DNA of 24,885 bases from an uncultured Treponema sp. (GTDB lineage: Bacteria > Spirochaetota > Spirochaetia > Treponematales > Treponemataceae). Under the pieces are notes generated by a model. The model was not told where the DNA came from. It was given only the letters and a program-made list of their open reading frames with translations, and did not search any database. The DNA lies in contig CALHVG010000051.1 in the NCBI GenBank assembly GCA_938039145.1, forward strand, positions 1-24,885, given 5' to 3'. A program made the translations under genes and the position numbers. Shown here in pieces: positions 1 to 6,441 of the stretch; the first letter of the stretch is position 1; each line of letters starts with the position of its first letter.

Positions 1-115
1 GCCGTAATAGGTGACCTATTGTAGCCGTATCATGTGGTCTATTACGGCACTACACCGGACGCTTTTTAAAAAGATTGACTATAACGTAATCCGTGACATA
101 TAATTCGTTACTACA
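1..115. repeat. Two related imperfect hairpin repeats (left-edge repeat pair)
   Basis: Two copies of one motif are visible. Copy 1 has GTAATAGGTGACCTAT at 4-19 and copy 2 has GTAATCCGTGACATAT at 86-101 (13 of 16 identical). Both end in a similar 3' side: ATTACGGC-ACTACA at 41-54 and ATTCGTT-ACTACA at 103-115. Each copy folds on itself: GCCGTAATAG (1-10) pairs perfectly with CTATTACGGC (39-48), and TAACGTAAT (82-90) pairs with ATTCGTTA (103-110) with one bulge. The loop is 28 nt in copy 1 and 12 nt in copy 2. The outer stem bases differ between copies while pairing is kept (GCC/GGC against AAC/GTT). Copy 1 begins at the first base of the window, so more copies could lie to the left. Function unknown. 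Confidence 0.55.
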
Positions 116-563
116 AATTAATAAGGTGCGGATTCCTTTGTTGATTTAAAAGGCATTTTCGGGAAGCGCACTTTGTTCGGCTGCTGAATTTTTAGGAAGG
201 TATAACTTCTATAGGCGCAATGCGGCTCTATTGTAAAGTTCAAGTTTTTGTACCGAAAACTTGAACTTTGTACGTCGTTTCCTTCTTTCTTGAAACGGCG
301 AGAATTCAGCAATCGAGGCTTGTTTATACAGTCTGCGGTTGTCGATTTTATAGGAAGGTTTATTTAAATCCGCAAAGATACTTCTGCTTTAATACACACT
401 TGACTTTGTTGTTCGGAAAACTCACTTATTGAATGCATTTGTTTTTATTACATTGCAAAAATGTTAAAAATCGACAATCCTCGCCTTTTTAAAAGGCTTA
501 TGGCTCTCGATTTTAATGAATGTTTATTTTTAGGCGGCTAAGATAACGCATATTAAAAACAAT
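116..563. other. Gene-free stretch with nested inverted repeats
   Basis: I see no convincing coding region here. A possible 64-residue reading frame on the minus strand runs straight through a hairpin and resembles nothing known. The stretch holds a perfect 14-bp hairpin (235-248 with 256-269, 7-nt loop), a 6-bp hairpin CGTTTC/GAAACG (276-281 with 292-297), and an enclosing 9-bp pair TGCTGAATT/AATTCAGCA (182-190 with 303-311). It also has an 11-bp pair TTGTCGATTTT/AAAATCGACAA (339-349 with 467-477) and a 7-bp pair AATCGAG/CTCGATT (311-317 with 506-512) that nests around it. GCCTTTT-T-AAAAGGC (483-497) is a near-palindrome. The nesting would suit a structured RNA or a decayed small repeat element, but no known RNA family is recognised. 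Confidence 0.4.
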
Positions 564-588
564 GCGGCTTTGCAAAATGCAAAGCCGC
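552..588 (-). terminator. Rho-independent terminator of ilvE
   Basis: GCGGCTTTGC (564-573) pairs perfectly with GCAAAGCCGC (579-588) around a 5-nt loop. Read on the minus strand it lies 26 bases after the ilvE stop codon and is followed by the T-rich tail ATTGTTTTTAATA. Confidence 0.85.
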
Positions 589-614
589 TTATTTACGCAT
601 TTTTTTAGTTTGGT

Positions 615-1640
615 TCATTTTACTTCGTATATCCAGCCTTCGGGAGCTTCAATTTCGCCCATCTGGATTCCTGTAAGCGTCTCTCTTAATTTTTTAAGAA
701 CGGTACCGATTTCATCCATTCCGGATGGAAGTTTTATAACTTTATCGTGGTCGTCTATCTGTCCTATCGGTGAAATGACAGCAGCAGTACCGCAAAGCCC
801 TGCCTCTACAAATGAAGAAAGTTCGCTTTTATCAACAGGGCGTTCTTCTACTTCCATTTTAAGATAGTCTCTTGCCACCTGAATCAGTGAGCGGCGGGTT
901 ATTGACGGAAGAATAGTTGAAGACTTGGGAGTTACAAGTTTATGGTCTTTTGTAACAAAGATAATGTTTGCCCCGCCCGTTTCTTCTATATATGTATGAG
1001 TTGCAGGATCGGTGTAAAGGTTTTCCGCATATCCTTTTTTATGCGCTTCAACTACATTGTGAAGGCTCATCGCATAGTTCAAGCCTGCTTTTATGTCTCC
1101 TGTTCCGTGCGGAGCTGCCCTGTCGGTGTCTGAAAGGCGAAGTTTTATAGGTTTAAGTCCGCCTCTAAAATAAGGACCGACCGGTGTTGAAAGAATCCTA
1201 AACTGATATTCGTCGGCGGGTTTTACTCCGATAACGGCATTTGTACCGAACATATAAGGTCTTATATATAGGCTTGCATCCGTTCCGAACGGAGGAACCC
1301 AGTCCATATTTGCCTTTACGGTATCGATAACCGCTTTTATAAATCTATCCTCAGGGAAAACCGGCATTTCAAGCCTTTGACATGAATTTTTCATGCGCTC
1401 GGCGTTTAAATCCGGACGGAATGTTACAATTCTTCCGTCCTTTGTAGAATATGCTTTTAACCCTTCAAAACAGGTCTGCGCATACTGCAAAACGCCTGCA
1501 CATTCGTTTATAACAACCTTGTCGTCTTTTGAAAGTTTTCCGCTATCCCAAGCGCCGTTCGTGTAATTAGAGATGAACCTTTTTGATGTCTTAATGTACG
1601 AGAAAGGAAGGTTCTTCCAGTCAAGTTTTTTCTTTGCCAT
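615..1640 (-). CDS. ilvE: Branched-chain amino acid aminotransferase
   Basis: PLP-dependent fold-type IV aminotransferase that moves the amino group between glutamate and the 2-oxo acids of valine, leucine and isoleucine, the last step of their synthesis; cytosolic. The 341-residue form reads MAKKKLDW at its start. The expected PLP lysine is K184 in HGTGDIKAGLNYA, and the family motif E-E-T-G-G-A-N-I-I-F follows about 30 residues later, as in the larger eukaryote-like bacterial BCATs. I chose the ATG at 1640 because AGGAG (1649-1653) sits 8 bases upstream. An in-frame TTG at 1712 with its own GGGAGG would add 24 residues (see the RBS entry). The gene is transcribed alone, divergently from the lipoprotein gene, and ends in its own terminator. 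Confidence 0.93.
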   Translation of the reverse strand: MAKKKLDWKNLPFSYIKTSKRFISNYTNGAWDSGKLSKDDKVVINECAGVLQYAQTCFEGLKAYSTKDGRIVTFRPDLNAERMKNSCQRLEMPVFPEDRFIKAVIDTVKANMDWVPPFGTDASLYIRPYMFGTNAVIGVKPADEYQFRILSTPVGPYFRGGLKPIKLRLSDTDRAAPHGTGDIKAGLNYAMSLHNVVEAHKKGYAENLYTDPATHTYIEETGGANIIFVTKDHKLVTPKSSTILPSITRRSLIQVARDYLKMEVEERPVDKSELSSFVEAGLCGTAAVISPIGQIDDHDKVIKLPSGMDEIGTVLKKLRETLTGIQMGEIEAPEGWIYEVK

Positions 1641-1725
1641 ACGTAAGTCTCCTGCTTTGCCGTGGTCTCTGTTTGTTATTACGACTTTAGCATTATTAAA
1701 AAAATTTAGCAACGCTGAACCTCCC
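1640..1725 (-). promoter_or_regulatory. Two in-frame ribosome-binding sites for ilvE
   Basis: On the minus strand GGGAGG (1720-1725) stands 7 bases before a TTG (1712-1710). AGGAG (1649-1653) stands 8 bases before the ATG at 1640. Both starts are in the ilvE frame with no stop between them. The TTG start gives a 24-residue extension containing VVI. Family proteins as I remember them begin near the ATG, so the upstream site is either an alternative start or a leader. A small hairpin GAAAAA/TTTTTC (1732-1737 with 1742-1747, 4-nt loop) lies just upstream. Confidence 0.5.
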
Positions 1726-1855
1726 TTATGAGAAAAATCTGTTTTTCAAGTTTGCATTACATTTCTATCTTTAAAAGAAGCAAAATCCGCACGGAATAAC
1801 ATAAAAAACATCTTAAAACAAAACGAGAGTTTTTCTCACAAGTTTTTTGTATGTA

Positions 1856-1884
1856 TTGAGAAATGTTCCCAAAAAAACTATACT
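1856..1884 (+). promoter_or_regulatory. Sigma70-type promoter for the lipoprotein-thrC pair
   Basis: TTGAGA (1856-1861), a 17-base spacer and TATACT (1879-1884) match the -35/-10 consensus well. This predicts a start near 1891 and a leader of about 50 bases before the ATG. Confidence 0.65.
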
Positions 1885-1939
1885 GTTAAAATCGAATTTC
1901 ATTCGGTAGAGAAAATAAAAAACTCTACACAAGGACATA

Positions 1940-2959
1940 ATGAACATGAACAGAATCAAGCCCATATTTACCGCAATTGTTACGCTCACCGCTCTAGTCT
2001 TTGCGTCCTGCGAATCTTCGCCGAAGCAGGAAAACAAAAGCATAGAAGAACAGAATGAGAATATCGAAGAAGAAAGCGCGGGAAAAATAATCAGAGTGCC
2101 CAAGGTTCTTACAGTAGCGGAAACGGAAAATAAAGAAGAAAAAGAGTTTAAAGAGCTGCTTAAAAGAATACAGCTTAAAGTAATCTCAAGCCCGGAAAAA
2201 GAGGAAGTTTACGTAGGAAGCGCATTTTCCTCGCCCTATGTGGTTTCTGTTACGGACAAAAACGTCCCTTTAAAAAATTTTGATATAACTGTTTCATGGC
2301 CTACATCAAGAAAGGAAAACTCTTATATATATTCAACAGTGAACGTAAAAACCGATTCCGACGGAAAAATCTTTTTTAATCCGGGGATTCCGTCGGTTCC
2401 AGCAAAGGACATGATAAGCTTTTACCCTACTCCTCCGACGGATTCTTCAGAAATACTGACGGAAGCTCTTGCAACTGCGGTAACTTCTGCATATAAGGTA
2501 AAGTCAAAATACATAAAGCGTCCGGGCGGAATTCTTTTTGTGTACGACTACAACGAAAAAGGTAATCCCACAACTAATAACTTTTTACTTCTTCAGAACC
2601 TTAGGAACGCAGGTATAAATGTAGGAAATGCGCCCGTAAGCGATTCATCTTATTTTATACGTCCGCTTAACGACGTCTACAGAGCTTGCGTAAACATAAC
2701 GCAGGGCGAAATAAAAAAAGCGGCTAATTTTCTTGTAGTAGGAACATTTAAATGGGAAAAGCCCGCTCAGGAAGACGAGAACGGAACTACCGTTACTCTC
2801 ACGGCTAATTTTTCGTGTATAGATATGAGCGACGGCTCGGTAAAATACAGTTCCGCGATAACCGAATCCGTAACGGACAGAGTAAAACGGAATGCGGAAA
2901 CTGCATGCCGCTCCATACTTGCCGCAAAAGTTACAGAAGAAATAATATACGGAATGTAA
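1940..2959 (+). CDS. Predicted lipoprotein of unknown function
   Basis: The 339-residue product starts with a basic N-region (MNMNRIK), a hydrophobic stretch (about residues 8-23) and the lipobox LVFASC, so C24 is the expected lipidated residue after signal peptidase II cleavage. Directly after it comes a charged, Glu/Lys-rich linker (about 25-75) of the kind that tethers lipoproteins away from the membrane. The remainder looks globular with many beta-type stretches; a segment around 170-320 vaguely resembles lipoproteins with an assembly-type alpha/beta domain, but I do not recognise the family. Two starts are possible: ATG 1940 (4 bases after AAGGA) and ATG 1946 (10 bases after it). Only 24 bases separate its stop from thrC, so the two are probably co-transcribed, though no functional link is evident. 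Confidence 0.85.
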   Translation: MNMNRIKPIFTAIVTLTALVFASCESSPKQENKSIEEQNENIEEESAGKIIRVPKVLTVAETENKEEKEFKELLKRIQLKVISSPEKEEVYVGSAFSSPYVVSVTDKNVPLKNFDITVSWPTSRKENSYIYSTVNVKTDSDGKIFFNPGIPSVPAKDMISFYPTPPTDSSEILTEALATAVTSAYKVKSKYIKRPGGILFVYDYNEKGNPTTNNFLLLQNLRNAGINVGNAPVSDSSYFIRPLNDVYRACVNITQGEIKKAANFLVVGTFKWEKPAQEDENGTTVTLTANFSCIDMSDGSVKYSSAITESVTDRVKRNAETACRSILAAKVTEEIIYGM

Positions 2960-2983
2960 ATAAAAATATTTTTTGAGGGAAAG

Positions 2984-4399
2984 ATGATTTATACAGACAC
3001 AAGGGACAAAACTGCAAGCGTAGATTTTAAGACTGCGGTCATGAGCGGAATGAATGCGGCAACGGGAGGACTTTACGTTCCTTCAAGTTTTCCTGAACTT
3101 CCGTCTTCGTTCATAAACAAAAATCCTGAACCTTCGTTCAGGGATGTGGCGTTCACTATGGCAAAGCCGTATGTTGAAAACGAAATTCCGGACGACGACC
3201 TTATGGGTATCATTCAGGATTCATATCCTTTTACGCCTAAGATAGTTCCGCTGGACAACAATTCCTACGTGCTTGAGCTTTTTCACGGGCCTACCTGCGC
3301 ATTCAAGGATTTCGGAGCAAGGTTCATGGCAAGGGTCATGTCATATTTCAACAGGAACGAAAATGACAGGCTTCACATTCTTGTAGCAACATCTGGCGAC
3401 ACGGGAAGCGCAGTCGGTTCCGCTTTTCATAATGTTCCCGGAATAGATGTAACTATCCTTTATCCGATGGGAAAGATTTCCAACATTCAGGAAAAGCAGC
3501 TTTCCACATTTACAGGGAACGTAAGAGCGTTGAAGGTTTCAGGCACTTTCGACGACTGCCAGCGTCTTGTAAAAACAGCATTCACGGACAAGGAACTTAG
3601 AAAAAAGTTCAGGCTGTCGTCTGCAAATTCAATAAACATATCCCGTCTTTTGCCGCAGAGTTTTTATTATATGTACTCGTCTCTGATTGTCAGAAACAGA
3701 GCCCCCTTGGACACCAAAATTGAAAATCCTTCGATAATACAGGTTGTTCCAAGCGGTAACTTCGGAAATCTTACGTCGGGACTTATAGCAATGAAGATGG
3801 GAGCTCCTATAAAAGGCTTTGTTGCTGCAACAAACACAAACCGCACTATTCCCGACTGGATTGCAACCGGAGAATATAAGGCTCGTCCGTCAGTGGAAAC
3901 ATACGCAAACGCAATGGACGTAGGTTCTCCTTCAAACTACGAAAGAATAAAAGCTATGTACACGCTGGAAGAAGTCCGTTCGCTATTTGCATCTTACTGG
4001 CTTAATAACGAAGGAATAAAAGATGCCGTAAAAGAATGTAACGAAAAGACAGGCTACATAATAGACCCGCACGGAGCTATCGGATACAAGGCATGGCTTG
4101 ATATAAAAAGCGGAAAAATGGAAATGCTTTCAAACGGTGCTGTGCATGACTACACAAAACCCGGTCTTACACCCAACCTTCCTTCATGGAAAGATGAAGT
4201 ATTAAAAAAGAATGCAGTGGGAATCATCCTTGAAACCGCACATCCTGCAAAGTTTTCAGATATAGTAAGCTCGTCTATCGGACGGGAACCTGCAATGCCT
4301 GAAAGGCTTCAGGAAATTATGAATCTTCCCGACAGGGCAATTCCTATGGAAAACGACTATGAAGCCTTTAAGGACTGGCTTTCATCTTCTCTGCAATAA
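2984..4399 (+). CDS. thrC: Threonine synthase
   Basis: Converts O-phospho-L-homoserine to threonine and phosphate using PLP. The 471-residue length fits the long, E. coli/yeast-like class of ThrC. Residues 1-40 match the family N-terminus (YTDTRD, then GGLYVP). K108 in HGPTCAFKDFGARFM is the expected PLP lysine. SGDTGSA (about 137-143) and the later V-P-S-G-N-F-G-N motif fit phosphate binding and the fold-type II core. GAGGG sits just upstream of the ATG. The gene follows the lipoprotein gene by 24 bases and shares a bidirectional terminator with the convergent permease. Homoserine-pathway partners (thrA, thrB) are not in this window. Confidence 0.95.
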   Translation: MIYTDTRDKTASVDFKTAVMSGMNAATGGLYVPSSFPELPSSFINKNPEPSFRDVAFTMAKPYVENEIPDDDLMGIIQDSYPFTPKIVPLDNNSYVLELFHGPTCAFKDFGARFMARVMSYFNRNENDRLHILVATSGDTGSAVGSAFHNVPGIDVTILYPMGKISNIQEKQLSTFTGNVRALKVSGTFDDCQRLVKTAFTDKELRKKFRLSSANSINISRLLPQSFYYMYSSLIVRNRAPLDTKIENPSIIQVVPSGNFGNLTSGLIAMKMGAPIKGFVAATNTNRTIPDWIATGEYKARPSVETYANAMDVGSPSNYERIKAMYTLEEVRSLFASYWLNNEGIKDAVKECNEKTGYIIDPHGAIGYKAWLDIKSGKMEMLSNGAVHDYTKPGLTPNLPSWKDEVLKKNAVGIILETAHPAKFSDIVSSSIGREPAMPERLQEIMNLPDRAIPMENDYEAFKDWLSSSLQ

Positions 4400-4426
4400 T
4401 CTTTATAATTTATAATCGTTAAAAAG

Positions 4427-4462
4427 AAAGGGCTTGAAGTTTTGAAACTTCAAGCCCTTTTT
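4427..4462. terminator. Bidirectional terminator between thrC and the purine permease
   Basis: AAAGGGCTTGAAGTT (4427-4441) pairs perfectly with AACTTCAAGCCCTTT (4446-4460) around the 4-nt loop TTGA. It has T5 on the plus strand (4458-4462) and an A-rich run on the other side that becomes a T tract on the minus strand. It lies between two converging stop codons. Confidence 0.9.
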
Positions 4463-4477
4463 AATATTATCCCTACG

Positions 4478-5842
4478 CTATTTTAAAGCTTCAAATACGA
4501 TGTCCGCAAGGAACACGAACGCAAGAATCCATGTAACAATCGGAATATCCCTTGCCTTTTTACCTGCGCATTTTGCTATCACGTAGGAGATGATTCCCCA
4601 CATAATTCCCTTTGAAACGGAATACGCAAACGGCATAGTCATTATTGTTATAAATGCAGGAATTCCTTCGGTTGGGTCGTTGAAGTCTATTGCAACCACC
4701 GACTTCATCATAAGGTAGCCCACGAATATAAGAGCCGGAGCCGTTGCAGCCGATGGAATAAGGAAGAACAAAGGCCCTATAAAAAGCGACAAAAGAAAAA
4801 GAACTCCCGTTGCAACGGAAGCCAAGCCCGTTCTTGCGCCTGCCGCTACACCCGATGAAGATTCCACGAACGATGTAACTGTACTGGTTCCAAGACAAGC
4901 TCCCACTACAGTTCCTGCGGCATCCGAAAACAAAGCGCCCTTCACGTTCTGAATCTCGCCGTTTTTGTCCTTTAAGTTAGCCTGCTCTGCAACGCCAAGC
5001 AAAGTTCCTATAGTGTCGAACATATCAGTAAAAAAGAACGTAAAGAAAATCACAAAGAACTTTCCAAGAACAAGAGCGCTGAAGTTCCCCGTAGAAGAAT
5101 CTATAAGTATTCCCTTAAAATCAAAAGCGAAGAAATGCGGCTTTGCAGGAAGAGAAAAGGGCTTCCAGCCTTCAGGAATCTTAGTAACTCCAAAAGGAAT
5201 ACCGATGAGAGTCGTAAGAACTATTCCTATAAGGATTGAGCCCGGGACTTTTAAAGAATAAAGAACTATTGTAATAATAAGACCTATAACAGCTACAATC
5301 GCCGCGGAATGCTCCATGGTGAAATTCACAAAGCCTATAGTAGTTCCCGTATCCGTGGAGCAAATTCCTGCGTTTACAAGACCTATAATTGCTATAAAAA
5401 GACCGATTCCTACCGCGACAGCCTTCTTTAAGCCGTCAGGGATTGACCTAATCAAGGCTTCTCTTACTCCGCAAAGAGAAAGCACAATAAAAACAATTCC
5501 TTCAAAAAGAACTGCTGTAAGCGCAAGCTGCCACGAAGCCCCCATTCCGAGCACAACCGTGTAGGTAAAAAAGGCGTTCAAACCTAAACCCGGGGCAAGA
5601 GCTACAGGAAGGTTTGCAACAAGCGCCATCACAAGTGTTGCGATTCCTGCAGAAACAGCGGTGGCTGTAAACACCCCGCCCCACGAGGGAAGAGTTCCCT
5701 GAGGTAATCCCAGTCCCGCCCCTGAAAGAATGTTCGGGTTCACCGCAAGAATGTACGCCATGGCAAGGAATGTTGTTACCCCCCCGACGATTTCTTTTGC
5801 AAAGGTGGTATCCCTTTCCTTCAACTTAAAAAACTTTTCCAT
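4478..5842 (-). CDS. NCS2-family purine permease (AzgA/PbuG type)
   Basis: A 454-residue multi-pass inner-membrane transporter of the AzgA/PbuG branch of nucleobase permeases, which imports adenine, guanine or hypoxanthine with protons. It starts MEKFFKLKERDTTFAKEIVG with the branch's usual TTFLAMAYILAVNP helix. APGLGLNAFFTY (about 84-95) and the region F-V-E-S-S-S-G-V-A-A-G-A-R-T-G-L are the family's conserved helices. Twelve or more hydrophobic segments can be read. GGAGGA precedes the ATG by 4 bases. It lies 36 bases downstream of rsmD on the same strand, so it is probably the last gene of the ankyrin-rsmD-permease unit. No purine-riboswitch-like sequence fits in that short gap. The exact purine cannot be told from sequence. 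Confidence 0.9.
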   Translation of the reverse strand: MEKFFKLKERDTTFAKEIVGGVTTFLAMAYILAVNPNILSGAGLGLPQGTLPSWGGVFTATAVSAGIATLVMALVANLPVALAPGLGLNAFFTYTVVLGMGASWQLALTAVLFEGIVFIVLSLCGVREALIRSIPDGLKKAVAVGIGLFIAIIGLVNAGICSTDTGTTIGFVNFTMEHSAAIVAVIGLIITIVLYSLKVPGSILIGIVLTTLIGIPFGVTKIPEGWKPFSLPAKPHFFAFDFKGILIDSSTGNFSALVLGKFFVIFFTFFFTDMFDTIGTLLGVAEQANLKDKNGEIQNVKGALFSDAAGTVVGACLGTSTVTSFVESSSGVAAGARTGLASVATGVLFLLSLFIGPLFFLIPSAATAPALIFVGYLMMKSVVAIDFNDPTEGIPAFITIMTMPFAYSVSKGIMWGIISYVIAKCAGKKARDIPIVTWILAFVFLADIVFEALK

Positions 5843-5878
5843 AAGTCCTCCATTGCTTATTATGAAATTGTTTATTGT

Positions 5879-6424
5879 CTATTTTGAGTATCCGTAAAAA
5901 TCCAGAACGGATCTTCCGTATATCCTTTGGTCTGTTCTTGAAAGTTCCCCTATACTTTCAGGCAAATCCTTTTCATCAGGTCTGTGAATAAGCACGGCGC
6001 CTCCCTCTTTAAGAAGTTTTCTTTCGCTAACCTCAAGGATAAGCCTTTCATGAAATCTGTAGGGAAAAGGCGGGTCAAAAAATATGAAGTCAAAAGCGGA
6101 TTTACATCTTTTAAGAAAGTATTCCACAGGCATAAAATGACACTGTATTTTTACGCCGCATTCTTTTTGTGCCACCTGAACGTTTTCAAGCACAGTCTTT
6201 ACTTTTAATCTATCTTTTTCGCAAAGCTCAACATTTAAAGCGCCTCTTGAAACAGCTTCAACTGCAACAGTCCCCGAACCGCTAAAAAGATCCAACCAGC
6301 TTTTTCCGCTCAAGTCTCCAAGGACTGCGAACATGGATTCTCTCATTCTGTCCATGGCAGGCCTTATTACTCCGTCCGGACATTTCATGATTCTTCCCTT
6401 CAGTACCCCGCCTGTAATCCTCAT
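5879..6424 (-). CDS. rsmD: 16S rRNA (guanine966-N2)-methyltransferase
   Basis: SAM-dependent enzyme that methylates N2 of G966 in 16S rRNA on the assembled small subunit. The 181 residues match the usual length of about 180-200. MRITGGVLKGR is the family N-terminus, DLFSGSGT (45-52) is the SAM-binding motif I, and DPPF (117-120) is the catalytic N/D-PP-Y/F motif of amino-methyltransferases. It begins 17 bases after the ankyrin gene's stop and has an AAGGA upstream. The downstream neighbour is the purine permease rather than coaD, the partner often seen elsewhere. Confidence 0.92.
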   Translation of the reverse strand: MRITGGVLKGRIMKCPDGVIRPAMDRMRESMFAVLGDLSGKSWLDLFSGSGTVAVEAVSRGALNVELCEKDRLKVKTVLENVQVAQKECGVKIQCHFMPVEYFLKRCKSAFDFIFFDPPFPYRFHERLILEVSERKLLKEGGAVLIHRPDEKDLPESIGELSRTDQRIYGRSVLDFYGYSK

Positions 6425-6441
6425 CGTTTAAGTCCTTAAAA

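Noticed and set aside
1..48. End of a CRISPR array
   Set aside because: A loose 23-base direct similarity (15 of 20) exists within copy 1, but there is no third unit, no uniform spacer and no cas gene.
4..115. Integron attC sites
   Set aside because: The paired arms do not show the RYYYAAC/GTTRRRY core at the right places; only copy 2 has AAC/GTT, and no integrase or cassette genes are seen.
118..312. 64-residue frame on the minus strand
   Set aside because: It passes through a perfect 14-bp hairpin, lacks a ribosome-binding site and resembles no protein I know.
5843..5878. Purine riboswitch before the permease
   Set aside because: Only 36 bases separate it from rsmD, too short for the aptamer and expression platform.
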